60,346 nt of DNA from CAAGNP01 sp964611185 (GTDB lineage Bacteria > Bacteroidota > Bacteroidia > Bacteroidales > UBA932). A program made the position numbers and the translations under genes. The notes below the pieces were generated by a model, which made no database searches, was not told the DNA's origin, and saw only the letters and a program-made list of their open reading frames with translations. Location: the NCBI GenBank assembly GCA_964611185.1, contig CAZSXE010000011.1:1-60346 (forward strand). The letters are read 5' to 3'. Of the stretch, positions 42,486 to 50,779 are shown one piece after another (position 1 is the first letter of the stretch; each line of letters opens with the position of its first letter).

Positions 42486-43727
42486 ATGAGGATTCTGCTT
42501 GTCAATATTAAATCTCTGATAAATGTCAGGGAAGATATTAAAGAGCCGCTTCGAGGTGGTGAAATGAATATTCTCCCATCTGTTGAGGATGCTTTTCTAC
42601 TTATCGAGGGGGAGAAAATTGTCGATTACGGAAAGATGTCCGAACTCTCTTGTGAAACAATCTCTGATAAGGTAATAGATGTTTCCGGTAAGATGGTTTT
42701 ACCCTCTTATTGTGATTCTCATACACATTTGGTCTATGCCGGAAGCAGGGAGATGGAGTTTGTGGATAAGATCAGCGGTCTCTCTTATCAGGATATTGCC
42801 GCTCGCGGCGGCGGGATTTTAAATTCGGTCGATTTATTGCATAATACATCCCAAAAGGAGCTCTTTCGTCAAGCAATGTCGAGGGTGGAGGAGATTATCG
42901 GTTTCGGAACGGGTGCTGTCGAGATAAAGAGCGGATATGGTCTCTCTTTGGAAGATGAGATAAAAATGCTTCATGTCGCTACGATGATAGGTGAGCAGAC
43001 TCCCCTGACTGTAAAAAAGACATTTCTCGGTGCACACGCCGTCCCTCGGAGATATTTGGGTGCTCGTGAAAAATATGTGGATGAGATAATCAGGGAGATG
43101 ATTCCCGCTATTGCGAAAGAAAAACTTGCCGATTACATTGATATATTTTGTGAAGAGGGTTTTTTCACCGTAAAGGATGCAGAGAGGATTTTTGAAGCAG
43201 GATTGAAATTTGGGCTTCGCCCCAAGGTGCATGCCAATCAGATGAGTTTTTCAGGTGGAGTGCAGGTGGGGGTAAAATATGGAGCGAGGTCTGTGGATCA
43301 TCTTGAGTTTACTGCCGAAAAAGAGTTCCAATCCCTAAAAGGGAGCCATACCATGGCTACACTTCTTCCCGGAGCCACATTTTTTCTCGAAATGGATTAT
43401 GCCCCTGCCAGGGCAATGATAGATTTCGGCCTTCCTGTGGCGATTGCTTCCAATTATAACCCCGGTTCTTGCCCGTGTGGCGATATGAAGTTTATCATGG
43501 CTCTTTCCTGTATGAAGATGAAAATGCTCCCTCAAGAGGTGATAAATGCAGCTACGCTCAATGGCGCTTTTGCCATGGATGTTAATGATGATTTAGGGTG
43601 TATCTCTCGCGGAAAGAGGGCTAATGTATTTATAACTAAGAAGATACCTTCTTATTCATTTCTTCCTTATTCTTTTTCGACCCCTTTGATAGATACTATA
43701 ATTCTTAACGGTAAAATTTATAAATAA
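42486..43727 (+). CDS. hutI: Imidazolonepropionase
   Basis: HutI hydrolyses imidazolonepropionate to formiminoglutamate. The 413-residue amidohydrolase shows the metal motif YCDSHTHLVYAGSREMEF (about residues 75-92), the substrate loop GGGILNSVD (about 108-116), EIKSGYGLSLEDE (about 146-158), VHANQMSFSGG (about 248-258, metal-ligand His) and SNYNPGSCPCGDMKF (about 322-336). It starts 1 bp after hutH and ends 4 bp before ftcD. The enzyme that makes its substrate, urocanase (HutU), is not in this window. Confidence 0.95.
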   Translation: MRILLVNIKSLINVREDIKEPLRGGEMNILPSVEDAFLLIEGEKIVDYGKMSELSCETISDKVIDVSGKMVLPSYCDSHTHLVYAGSREMEFVDKISGLSYQDIAARGGGILNSVDLLHNTSQKELFRQAMSRVEEIIGFGTGAVEIKSGYGLSLEDEIKMLHVATMIGEQTPLTVKKTFLGAHAVPRRYLGAREKYVDEIIREMIPAIAKEKLADYIDIFCEEGFFTVKDAERIFEAGLKFGLRPKVHANQMSFSGGVQVGVKYGARSVDHLEFTAEKEFQSLKGSHTMATLLPGATFFLEMDYAPARAMIDFGLPVAIASNYNPGSCPCGDMKFIMALSCMKMKMLPQEVINAATLNGAFAMDVNDDLGCISRGKRANVFITKKIPSYSFLPYSFSTPLIDTIILNGKIYK

Positions 43728-43731
43728 TACA

Positions 43732-45435
43732 ATGATACAGAGATTAATTGAATGTGTCCCGAATTTCAGCGAGGGACGAGATATGCAGATTATCAAACAG
43801 ATTACTTCGGTAATCGAGACAGTGGAGGGTGTAAAACTTTTGGATGTTGATCCCGGGGCTGCCACCAACAGGACTGTGGTAACTTTCGTGGGTGCTCCTG
43901 AAAAAGTAGTTGAAGCTGCTTTTTTGGCGGTAAAGAAGGCTTCCGAGGTTATCGATATGCGTCATCATCACGGGGAACATCCGAGGATGGGAGCTACTGA
44001 TGTTTGTCCGCTTGTTCCCGTTTCAGGTGTCAGTATGGAAGAATGTGTGGAGTATGCTCGTGCTCTTGCCTGCAGAATAGGTGAGGAGCTCTCTATTCCC
44101 GTATTTTGCTATGAAAGTGCTGCTCTTATTTCAGAAAGGAGAAATCTTGCAGTCTGCCGTACCGGTGAGTACGAAGGACTCTCTAAAAGATTGGGGGACC
44201 CGAGATGGAATCCCGATTTCGGTCCCAAAGAATTTAATGACAGAGTGGCTCTTACAGGGGCTACCGCAGTCGGAGCGAGGGACTTTCTCGTAGCGATTAA
44301 TTATAATTTGAATACTACTTCTACCCGTCGTGCCAATTCTATCGCTTTTGATGTCAGGGAGAAAGGTCGCAAAAAGAGAGAGGGTGATCCTATTGTGGGG
44401 AAAGTGGTTAAAGATCAGGAGGGAAAAGTGGTATGGATTCCGGGAACTCTGAAGGGGTGCAAGGCTATCGGATGGTACATAGAAGAATACGGAATAGCTC
44501 AAGTCTCTATGAATGTGACAGATATTTCTGTTACTCCTGTTCATGTTGCTTTTGATGAGGTGTGCAGAAAGGCTCAAGCTCGCGGAATCAGGGTTACCGG
44601 TTCTGAAATAGTGGGGCTTATCCCCAAAAAAGTTCTGATGGATGCGGGGAGGCATTATCTTCACCTTCAGCAGCGCTCTTCGGGAATAGCTGAGGAAGAT
44701 ATAATTAAGATAGCTGTTAAGTCTATGGGGCTTGATGATTTGAAGCCGTTTAACCCACGCGAAAAAATCATTGAGTATATACTTGAGGATATGGACAAAT
44801 CGAAGAAGCTGATAAATCTCACTTGTCGTGGATTTGCAGAGGAGACTTCGAGGGAGTCTCCTGCCCCGGGAGGTGGTTCTATTTCTGCATATATGGGTGC
44901 ATTGGGAGCAGCCCTCGGCGCCATGGTGGCCAATCTTTCTTCTCATAAACCGGGGTGGGATGCCAAATGGGAGTATTTTTCTCAATGGGCTGAAAAAGGT
45001 CAGGATGTTATGTCGGAGCTTCTTCATCTTGTGGATGAGGATACCGATTCCTTCAATAAAATTATGGATGCTCTCGGTATGCCCAAGTCGAGTGACGAGC
45101 AGAAGGCAGTACGCTCGGCCGCCCTTCAAGAGGCTACATTGTATGCTACCGAAGTTCCATTAAAGACGATGAAAGCAGCATTCAAAGTATTTGAAATCGT
45201 CAAGGCAATGGCCCAAGACGGTAATCCCAATTCTGTATCGGATGCGGGTGTGGGTGCTCTTGCAGCGCGTGCCGCAGTGCGAGGTGCTTTTTTGAATGTG
45301 AGAATAAATGCTGCCGGTCTTAAAGATCGTCAGAAAGCGGAGGCTCTATTGGCAGAGGCTTCTTCCATAGCAGAAGGGGCGCTTAAAAGCGAAGAGGAAA
45401 TACTTAAGATTGTGGATGAGACATTAAATCGCTGA
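43732..45435 (+). CDS. ftcD: Bifunctional glutamate formimidoyltransferase/formimidoyl-THF cyclodeaminase
   Basis: This 567-residue fusion transfers the formimino group of formiminoglutamate to tetrahydrofolate and then deaminates it to methenyl-THF, delivering glutamate, ammonia and a one-carbon unit. The N-terminal transferase (about 1-325) includes CVPNFSEGRD, RHHHGEHPRMGATDVCP with the catalytic His region (about 79-98) and NYNLNTTS. The cyclodeaminase domain (about 360-560) starts FAEETSRESPAPGGGSISAY and has NPNSVSDAGVGALAAR. The two-domain layout is like the animal enzyme; many bacteria use separate genes. Its last 32 bp overlap the 3' end of the opposing LytTR gene, with no terminator between. 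Confidence 0.94.
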   Translation: MIQRLIECVPNFSEGRDMQIIKQITSVIETVEGVKLLDVDPGAATNRTVVTFVGAPEKVVEAAFLAVKKASEVIDMRHHHGEHPRMGATDVCPLVPVSGVSMEECVEYARALACRIGEELSIPVFCYESAALISERRNLAVCRTGEYEGLSKRLGDPRWNPDFGPKEFNDRVALTGATAVGARDFLVAINYNLNTTSTRRANSIAFDVREKGRKKREGDPIVGKVVKDQEGKVVWIPGTLKGCKAIGWYIEEYGIAQVSMNVTDISVTPVHVAFDEVCRKAQARGIRVTGSEIVGLIPKKVLMDAGRHYLHLQQRSSGIAEEDIIKIAVKSMGLDDLKPFNPREKIIEYILEDMDKSKKLINLTCRGFAEETSRESPAPGGGSISAYMGALGAALGAMVANLSSHKPGWDAKWEYFSQWAEKGQDVMSELLHLVDEDTDSFNKIMDALGMPKSSDEQKAVRSAALQEATLYATEVPLKTMKAAFKVFEIVKAMAQDGNPNSVSDAGVGALAARAAVRGAFLNVRINAAGLKDRQKAEALLAEASSIAEGALKSEEEILKIVDETLNR

Positions 45436-46270
45436 TAGCAGCAGCATAACCTTTAGATACAGGGATGGCCTTTATTCCATCGTAATCCAAGTCGATGAAA
45501 GTGCCATCCTTTTCTTTTCTTATCACCCTTATTTTGTCGGCGTTGATGATATATGAACGGTGACACCGGATTAATGAACTCCCTGCAAAACTCTCTTCTA
45601 CGGTTTTGATTTTACATCTGAGCATATAATTTTTGAGCTCACCGTCACTGGTATAATATACATTTATATAGTTGTCCTGAGAGATAATATAGAGGAGATT
45701 GTTCAACTTGAGTGAAAGTTTAAGATTTCCGTTATTGTCCGACAGGTGGACAATCTCTATCCCTTTTGTTATCCCTTCGACATCTGTCACAGAGGAATCG
45801 TCATATTTTTGGAGTGAGAGGGTCTCTCTTTCGGCGTTGATAGCTCCGTACAGGGCAGATATCAGGTAAGGTACGATGAGAATAATACAGACACATAAAA
45901 GACCTTTGGGAAATATCTTTATAAAATATGACGGATCATTTACTATGAAGAACGATGTAATATATGCGTAAAAGATGGCAATCAGGAAAATTTCGGCTAT
46001 TATCCAAACGAAATAGATAGGGTAAGTAATCTTTATGTGGTGCTTGACCTTATACATAATAATTCTGCTGAATACGAGTATGAGGGTGTCGAGGGAGATA
46101 AAACCGAGTGTGAAGAAGAAATAGATGGAGCGATCAAGCTCAAACCATGCGGTAGTAGATGATTTGGTATAGATATTAAGGAAGACAACTGCAAATAAGA
46201 CTGTAAATATAATAGTACCAATGAGTTGCCCTTTTTCTAACAAATATGATGGTATTTTTTTATTCACCAC
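45404..46270 (-). CDS. Membrane-bound LytTR-domain transcriptional regulator
   Basis: This is a one-component regulator: four membrane helices (roughly residues 14-160 of the chosen form) followed by a C-terminal LytTR DNA-binding domain (about 190-285; NNLLYIISQDNYINVYY, MLRCKIKTVEE, LIRCHRSYIINADKI). The predicted start is a GTG at 46270 (288 residues), or the next GTG at 46267. The longer reading from 46387 would run through the fabH promoter and repeat array and lacks family-like sequence. LytTR proteins bind direct repeats about 21 bp apart; such repeats lie immediately upstream, between this gene and fabH. A membrane sensor beside fatty-acid genes suggests it monitors lipid or envelope state, which is inference. 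Confidence 0.85.
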   Translation of the reverse strand: MVNKKIPSYLLEKGQLIGTIIFTVLFAVVFLNIYTKSSTTAWFELDRSIYFFFTLGFISLDTLILVFSRIIMYKVKHHIKITYPIYFVWIIAEIFLIAIFYAYITSFFIVNDPSYFIKIFPKGLLCVCIILIVPYLISALYGAINAERETLSLQKYDDSSVTDVEGITKGIEIVHLSDNNGNLKLSLKLNNLLYIISQDNYINVYYTSDGELKNYMLRCKIKTVEESFAGSSLIRCHRSYIINADKIRVIRKEKDGTFIDLDYDGIKAIPVSKGYAAAISDLMSHPQS

Positions 46271-46372
46271 TTTAAATTTTTCTTTAGACAAAATTATGAT
46301 AAATTCGCCACATATAGAATTAATTCGCCACTTTTCATCCCTTTTTGTCACTTTTTTAAGTGGTTTTGCCAC
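46263..46372. promoter_or_regulatory. Phased direct-repeat array (candidate LytTR operator)
   Basis: TTYGCCAC-like octamers occur at 46263-46270 (TTCACCAC), 46304-46311 and 46324-46331 (both TTCGCCAC), 46344-46351 (TTTGTCAC) and 46365-46372 (TTTGCCAC), with a weak copy at 46284-46291 filling the single gap. Start-to-start spacing is 21, 20, 20, 20 and 21 bp, two helical turns, so all copies lie on one face of the DNA, as expected for LytTR-type direct-repeat binding. Confidence 0.7.
46289..46296 (-). promoter_or_regulatory. Promoter -7 element for the LytTR gene
   Basis: The minus strand reads TAATTTTG, an exact TAnnTTTG match 18 bp before the GTG start at 46270. Repeat copies at 46304 and 46324 fall in its spacer and upstream region, implying autoregulation. 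Confidence 0.55.
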
Positions 46373-46373
46373 A

Positions 46374-46381
46374 TAAATTTG
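46374..46381 (+). promoter_or_regulatory. Candidate fab operon promoter -7 element (upstream option)
   Basis: TAAATTTG matches TAnnTTTG exactly and begins one base after the last octamer of the repeat array. The -33 region is weak. An alternative promoter uses the TTTG inside this box as its -33 (see next entry). Confidence 0.5.
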
Positions 46382-46409
46382 GCGCAAGAACTACCTCTTG
46401 CGACATTTG
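46378..46409 (+). promoter_or_regulatory. Alternative fab operon promoter with palindrome in the spacer
   Basis: TTTG at 46378-46381, a 20-bp spacer and GACATTTG at 46402-46409 (one mismatch). The spacer contains the perfect inverted repeat CGCAAGA (46383-46389) / TCTTGCG (46396-46402) with a 6-bp centre, the same layout as the hut promoter. Confidence 0.5.
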
Positions 46410-46429
46410 TGCCGTTAAAAATTATTACA

Positions 46430-47377
46430 ATGAAAATAATCGGAACAGGTAGCGCACATCCATCTTTGACTGTAACCAATGATATGCTTGAAAAGTTTTT
46501 GGATACGAGTAACGAATGGATTATGACCAGAACGGGGATAAGACAGAGGCAGATTATCTCCAACGAGAAATTAGAAGATATAGCTGCTGTGGCGGCTCAA
46601 AATGCACTTGACAATGCCGGAGTGCTGGCTTCTGATATTGATTTTATTATATGTTCCAATGTGGTTAATGAATATATTACACCTGCTCTGAGCTGTATCA
46701 TTCAAGGTAGAATCGGTGCCGGATGTCCATGCATTGATCTAAATGGCGCTTGTGCTGGATTTATCTATGCTCTTGATATTGCGGAGGCGTATTTTTCTAC
46801 GAAAAGGGTAAAAAATATATTAATTGTGGCAGCTGAGGAGCCTACGAGGATGGTCGATTGGACTCAGAGGAATACTTGTGTCCTTTTCGGTGACGGAGCC
46901 GGGGCAGTTGTCCTTACTCAGGGTGATAATGTGAAATCTATCAGGCTTTCCACTTCGAGTAAGCAGGATGCTCTTTATCAGCAACGCAAACTTGAGAGCA
47001 CCCCTTTTATTAATAAGGAAGAGCCAGACGGGCCGCTTGTAATGCACGGTCAGGATGTTTTTAAAATGGCGGTTTCTGCCTCTTTAAGGGATATTACAGG
47101 TGTCATTGCGGATGGACATCTTACTGAAAACGATATAGATCATTATCTTCTTCATCAGGCCAATATCAGAATTATCGATACGATTAGGACAAGTCTGAAG
47201 CAGGATAAGAAGAAATTTCCCTTTAATATTGATAAATATGGCAATACTTCATCTGCAAGTATTCCCATTCTTTTAGATGAGATGAATAAGGATAATCTGA
47301 TTAAAAATGGTGATAAATTGGTTTTAAGTGCATTCGGTGCCGGTTTTACTACCGGAGCCTGTTTGTTGTACTGGTAA
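46430..47377 (+). CDS. fabH: Beta-ketoacyl-ACP synthase III
   Basis: FabH starts fatty-acid synthesis by condensing acyl-CoA with malonyl-ACP. The 315-residue thiolase-fold protein has the triad Cys108 (DLNGACAGFIYAL), His242 (YLLHQANIRI) and Asn272 (YGNTSSASIP). The ATG at 46430 (MKIIGTGSAHP) is the normal FabH N-terminus; the longer TTG reading from 46379 runs into the palindrome and promoter. It is the first gene of fabH-fabK-fabF-fabZ-fabG and is divergent from the LytTR regulator across the repeat array. Confidence 0.95.
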   Translation: MKIIGTGSAHPSLTVTNDMLEKFLDTSNEWIMTRTGIRQRQIISNEKLEDIAAVAAQNALDNAGVLASDIDFIICSNVVNEYITPALSCIIQGRIGAGCPCIDLNGACAGFIYALDIAEAYFSTKRVKNILIVAAEEPTRMVDWTQRNTCVLFGDGAGAVVLTQGDNVKSIRLSTSSKQDALYQQRKLESTPFINKEEPDGPLVMHGQDVFKMAVSASLRDITGVIADGHLTENDIDHYLLHQANIRIIDTIRTSLKQDKKKFPFNIDKYGNTSSASIPILLDEMNKDNLIKNGDKLVLSAFGAGFTTGACLLYW

Positions 47378-47401
47378 TATTATGCAAAAAATAATAATAG
47401 T

Positions 47402-48337
47402 ATGTTGAAAAGTAAAATATGTGATTTATTGGGAATTAAGTATCCAATATTTCAAGGTGGTATGGCTTGGGTTTCTGAGTCATCGTTAGCAAGTGCGGTC
47501 TCTAATGCCGGCGGTTTGGGGATAATTTCTTGTATTAATGCAGGGACACAAGTGGTTCGCGAGGAGATTCGCAAATGTAAAAAACTTACTGATAAACCTT
47601 TTGGTGTAAATGTTATGCTTATGAGTCCCAATGTGGATGAAATAGCGCAGCTCGTTATTGACGAAAAAGTTCCTGTGGTTACTACAGGGGCCGGAATGCC
47701 TTCTAAATATATGCCTGCATGGATTGAAGCCGGCATTAAAGTTATTCCTGTGGTAGCTGCTACCGCTATTGCTCAGAGAGTGGAGAGAATGGGTGCTGTC
47801 GCTGTTATTGCCGAAGGAGGAGAGTCCGGAGGTCATATAGGGGAGCTTAACACTATGGCGCTGGTGCCTCAGGTGGTGGATGCTGTTTCCATTCCGGTTA
47901 TTGCCGCAGGTGGAATTGCAGATGGTAGGGGGGTGGCTGCTGCATTTATGTTAGGTGCTCAAGGTGTTCAGTGCGGTACGAGATTTCTCTCTGCCACGGA
48001 GTGTGTCATTCACGATAATTATAAGAAAAGGGTCCTCGCTGCCCGCGATTCCGATACTATTGTTACCGGAAAATCTCTCGGTCATCCGGTGAGAGCTTTA
48101 AAATCTCCTTTTACAAGAACTTTTGCTGAGATGGAGAAAGATCCGAATGTCACTTCGGAGCAGATAATGGAGTATGGAACAGGCTCTTTGAGAAAAGCTG
48201 TGAAAGAAGGTGATGAGAAGATGGGTAGTTTTATGGCGGGACAAAGTGTGGGTATGGTTCATAAAATAGAGCCTGCTGCCTCGATTATTCAGGAGATGAT
48301 GACTAAGGCATCAGAATTATTAAAAACAGATTGTTAA
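47402..48337 (+). CDS. fabK: Enoyl-ACP reductase II (FMN-dependent)
   Basis: FabK completes each elongation cycle by reducing enoyl-ACP with NAD(P)H and FMN, replacing FabI. The 311-residue TIM-barrel protein begins CDLLGIKYPIFQGGMAWVSE in two adjoining motifs, and carries PFGVNVMLMSPN (about 68-79), VIAEGGESGGHIGE (about 138-151, including the catalytic His), IPVIAAGGIADGRG and VQCGTRFLSATE. It belongs to the superfamily of nitronate monooxygenases, but its place between fabH and fabF strongly favours FabK. Its TAA overlaps the fabF ATG by one base. Confidence 0.92.
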   Translation: MLKSKICDLLGIKYPIFQGGMAWVSESSLASAVSNAGGLGIISCINAGTQVVREEIRKCKKLTDKPFGVNVMLMSPNVDEIAQLVIDEKVPVVTTGAGMPSKYMPAWIEAGIKVIPVVAATAIAQRVERMGAVAVIAEGGESGGHIGELNTMALVPQVVDAVSIPVIAAGGIADGRGVAAAFMLGAQGVQCGTRFLSATECVIHDNYKKRVLAARDSDTIVTGKSLGHPVRALKSPFTRTFAEMEKDPNVTSEQIMEYGTGSLRKAVKEGDEKMGSFMAGQSVGMVHKIEPAASIIQEMMTKASELLKTDC

Positions 48338-49572
48338 TGGAAAGAAGAGTAGTAATAACGGGAATGGGGGTTGTGTCCCCTGTTGGGAATAATGTGCCCG
48401 ATTTTTGGAGGAATCTGAAAGATGGTGTGTGCGGAATAGATTTTATTAAAAGGTTTCCTACAGAAGATTTGCCTGTGAAAATTGCCGGCGAGGTGAAAAA
48501 TTTTGATCCTGCTGATTATGGAATGAGCAGTGCTTCTGCAAGAAAGAGTGACAGGTATGCCCTTTTTGCATTGGCGGCAGCAGCGCAGGCGATGAAAGAT
48601 AGCGGCGATTTGAAGATTGATCCCGATAGACTCGGAGTGTATATTGGTTCGGGTATAGGGGGGATAGATACTTTTGTCAATGAGGTGAAAAAGCTTGTGG
48701 AGAGTGGTCCTCAGTGGGTGTCTCCTCTTTTTATACCGATGATGATTTCAAATATCGCCTCCGGCAATGTGGCTATTGCTCATAATGCGCGTGGAGTGTG
48801 TCTTCCCATCGTGACTGCTTGTGCTACCGGGACACATTCTATCGGGGAGGCGTTTCATGCCATCAAGCACGGTTATGCTGACGCAATTATTACCGGTGGT
48901 GCAGAAGCGGCAATCACCCCTATTGCCATAGGCGGCTTCGCCAATAGTAAAGCTCTTTCGAGAAGTGAAAATCCTATGGAGGCTTCGCTCCCTTTCGATA
49001 TTCGCAGACAAGGGTTCGTAATGGCGGAAGGTGCAGGTATATTGGTTCTTGAGGAGTATGAAAGGGCTTGTGACAGGGGGGCGAGGATATATGCTGAGGT
49101 GTGCGGATATGGAAATACTTGTGATGCTTATCATTATACTGCTCCCAGACCTGACGGTTCGTGTGCTGCAAGTGCTTTTAAATGTGCTTTGAATGAGGCG
49201 GGTTATACTTCTGATGATGTATTGCATATAAATGCGCATGGAACCGGCACCCCTCTTAATGATAAGTCGGAGACTGCAGCTATTAAATCTGCGTTGGGAC
49301 TGGAGAATGCGAGGAAAGCTGTTATTTGTTCGACTAAGTCGATGACAGGTCACGCATTGGGCGCAGCCGGAGGTATGGAGCTTATCGCTGCCGCACTTGC
49401 TCTGTATGAGGGTGTTGTACCTCCTACCATAGGTCTAAAGGAGGCAGATCCTGAGTGCGATCTCGATTATACCCCGGGAAAAGCAAGAAAAATCGATTTA
49501 ACTATGGCTTTGTCGTCTTCATTGGGTTTCGGAGGACACAACGGAGTCATTGCTTTAAGAAAAATTAAATAA
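48337..49572 (+). CDS. fabF: Beta-ketoacyl-ACP synthase II
   Basis: FabF elongates acyl-ACP with malonyl-ACP. The 411-residue protein (start at the TAATG junction, 48337; a TTG reading from 48331 is less likely) has the Cys-His-His set: Cys162 in VTACATGTHSIG, His301 in NAHGTGTPLND and His339 in STKSMTGHALGAAG, with the gatekeeper region GGIDTFVNEV near 108-118. The C-terminal SSSLGFGGHNGVIAL is canonical. It is followed 2 bp later by fabZ. Confidence 0.97.
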   Translation: MERRVVITGMGVVSPVGNNVPDFWRNLKDGVCGIDFIKRFPTEDLPVKIAGEVKNFDPADYGMSSASARKSDRYALFALAAAAQAMKDSGDLKIDPDRLGVYIGSGIGGIDTFVNEVKKLVESGPQWVSPLFIPMMISNIASGNVAIAHNARGVCLPIVTACATGTHSIGEAFHAIKHGYADAIITGGAEAAITPIAIGGFANSKALSRSENPMEASLPFDIRRQGFVMAEGAGILVLEEYERACDRGARIYAEVCGYGNTCDAYHYTAPRPDGSCAASAFKCALNEAGYTSDDVLHINAHGTGTPLNDKSETAAIKSALGLENARKAVICSTKSMTGHALGAAGGMELIAAALALYEGVVPPTIGLKEADPECDLDYTPGKARKIDLTMALSSSLGFGGHNGVIALRKIK

Positions 49573-49573
49573 A

Positions 49574-50005
49574 ATGGAAAGAGAAGAAATAAAAAAATTT
49601 TTGGCACACAGAGAACCGATGCTTTTAGTCGATAGAATGGAATTTGACGAAGAGGGAAATGTACATGGGGAGTATAAGGTGAAGGGGGATGAATTTTTCC
49701 TTCAGGGGCATTTTCCGGGACATCCTACTGTTCCGGGGGTCATATTGTGTGAAATTATGGGGCAGTGTTCATCATTGCTCGTGAAAGATGAATTGGCCGA
49801 GGGCCGTACACCCTTTTTTACGGGGATGGATGGGGTTCGATTCAAAAATTCGGTGTTTCCGGGTGATTTAATAAGTATTACAGGTCATATTACCAATCAT
49901 AAGGCGGTCTTCTATTATATTGAGGCAAAAGCTACTGTGGAAGGGAAATTGTGTGCAAGTGCTACATTCTCTTTTGCGTTGATTGATAATTCAAAATTAA
50001 AATAA
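49574..50005 (+). CDS. fabZ: 3-hydroxyacyl-ACP dehydratase (FabZ)
   Basis: FabZ dehydrates 3-hydroxyacyl-ACP to trans-2-enoyl-ACP. The 143-residue hot-dog-fold protein has the catalytic pair in GHFPGHPTVPGVILCEIMGQ (His46 and Glu about 60). It is stand-alone, whereas many Bacteroidota carry FabZ fused to LpxC for lipid A synthesis, so this copy is probably the one dedicated to fatty-acid elongation. It lies 1 bp before fabG. Confidence 0.94.
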   Translation: MEREEIKKFLAHREPMLLVDRMEFDEEGNVHGEYKVKGDEFFLQGHFPGHPTVPGVILCEIMGQCSSLLVKDELAEGRTPFFTGMDGVRFKNSVFPGDLISITGHITNHKAVFYYIEAKATVEGKLCASATFSFALIDNSKLK

Positions 50006-50006
50006 T

Positions 50007-50753
50007 ATGGAAATGTTAAAAGGAAAAACAGCCCTCATAACGGGGGCGGCGAGGGGAATCGGAAAATCAATAGCGATGAAGCTTGCCTCGGAGGGGGCAG
50101 ATATTGCGTTTACGGATCTTAAGGAAGATGAGATATTTCTTCAGAGTGTAAGAGATATAGAGAATCTTGGAGTCAAATGTAAGGGATATGCTTCCAATGC
50201 GGCTGATTATACTCAGACTCAGACTACTGTCGAACAAATTATTAATGACTTCGGTAAGGTGGATATTCTTGTGAATAATGCCGGAATCACGAGGGACGGA
50301 CTTCTGATGAGGATGAGTGAGTTACAGTGGGATAGCGTTATTACTGTTAATCTTAAATCTGCTTTTAATTTTACAAAGGCGGTAGTCCCTTTTATGGCGC
50401 ATAACAGAGGGGGGAGTATCATAAATATCTCTTCGATAGTGGGCATTTCCGGAAATGCGGGGCAGTGCAATTATTCTGCTTCCAAAGCCGGTCTGATAGG
50501 TCTTGCAAAATCTGTAGCTAAGGAGATGGGTTCAAGAGGTATTAGGGCCAATGCTATTGCACCGGGATTTATTATTACCGATATGACAGGGGCTCTTTCG
50601 GATGATGTAAAACAGGAGTGGATGAAAAAAATTCCTCTTCGTAGAGGTGGAACTCCTGAGGATATAGCGAATATCGCTCTATTTTTATCATCTGATTTGT
50701 CAAGCTATGTGACCGGACAGGTAATTGTATGTGACGGAGGTCTTATCGCATAG
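50007..50753 (+). CDS. fabG: 3-oxoacyl-ACP reductase
   Basis: FabG reduces 3-oxoacyl-ACP with NADPH. The 248-residue short-chain dehydrogenase has the cofactor motif TGAARGIGKSIA (about residues 11-22), VNNAGITRDGLLMRM (about 88-102), and the Ser-Tyr-Lys active site: NISSIVGISG, then Tyr156 and Lys160 in NYSASKAG. RANAIAPGFIITDM and the C-terminal GQVIVCDGGL are standard. It ends the fab operon, just before the bidirectional terminator. Neither acpP nor accessory acc genes are in the operon. Confidence 0.96.
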   Translation: MEMLKGKTALITGAARGIGKSIAMKLASEGADIAFTDLKEDEIFLQSVRDIENLGVKCKGYASNAADYTQTQTTVEQIINDFGKVDILVNNAGITRDGLLMRMSELQWDSVITVNLKSAFNFTKAVVPFMAHNRGGSIINISSIVGISGNAGQCNYSASKAGLIGLAKSVAKEMGSRGIRANAIAPGFIITDMTGALSDDVKQEWMKKIPLRRGGTPEDIANIALFLSSDLSSYVTGQVIVCDGGLIA

Positions 50754-50779
50754 TCTTTTAGTTATTATTTTTTTGCAAA

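Noticed and set aside
44131..45129. 332-codon open frame on the minus strand inside ftcD
   Set aside because: It is wholly antisense to a strongly conserved two-domain enzyme, has no recognisable motif, and reads as a by-product of codon bias.
46271..46387. Longer N-terminus for the LytTR regulator
   Set aside because: The added 39 residues would be encoded by the repeat array and the fabH promoter, and the membrane domain begins naturally after the GTG at 46270 or 46267.
48748..49353. 201-codon minus-strand open frame inside fabF
   Set aside because: Antisense to the catalytic core of FabF and rich in improbable residues; no support as a gene.
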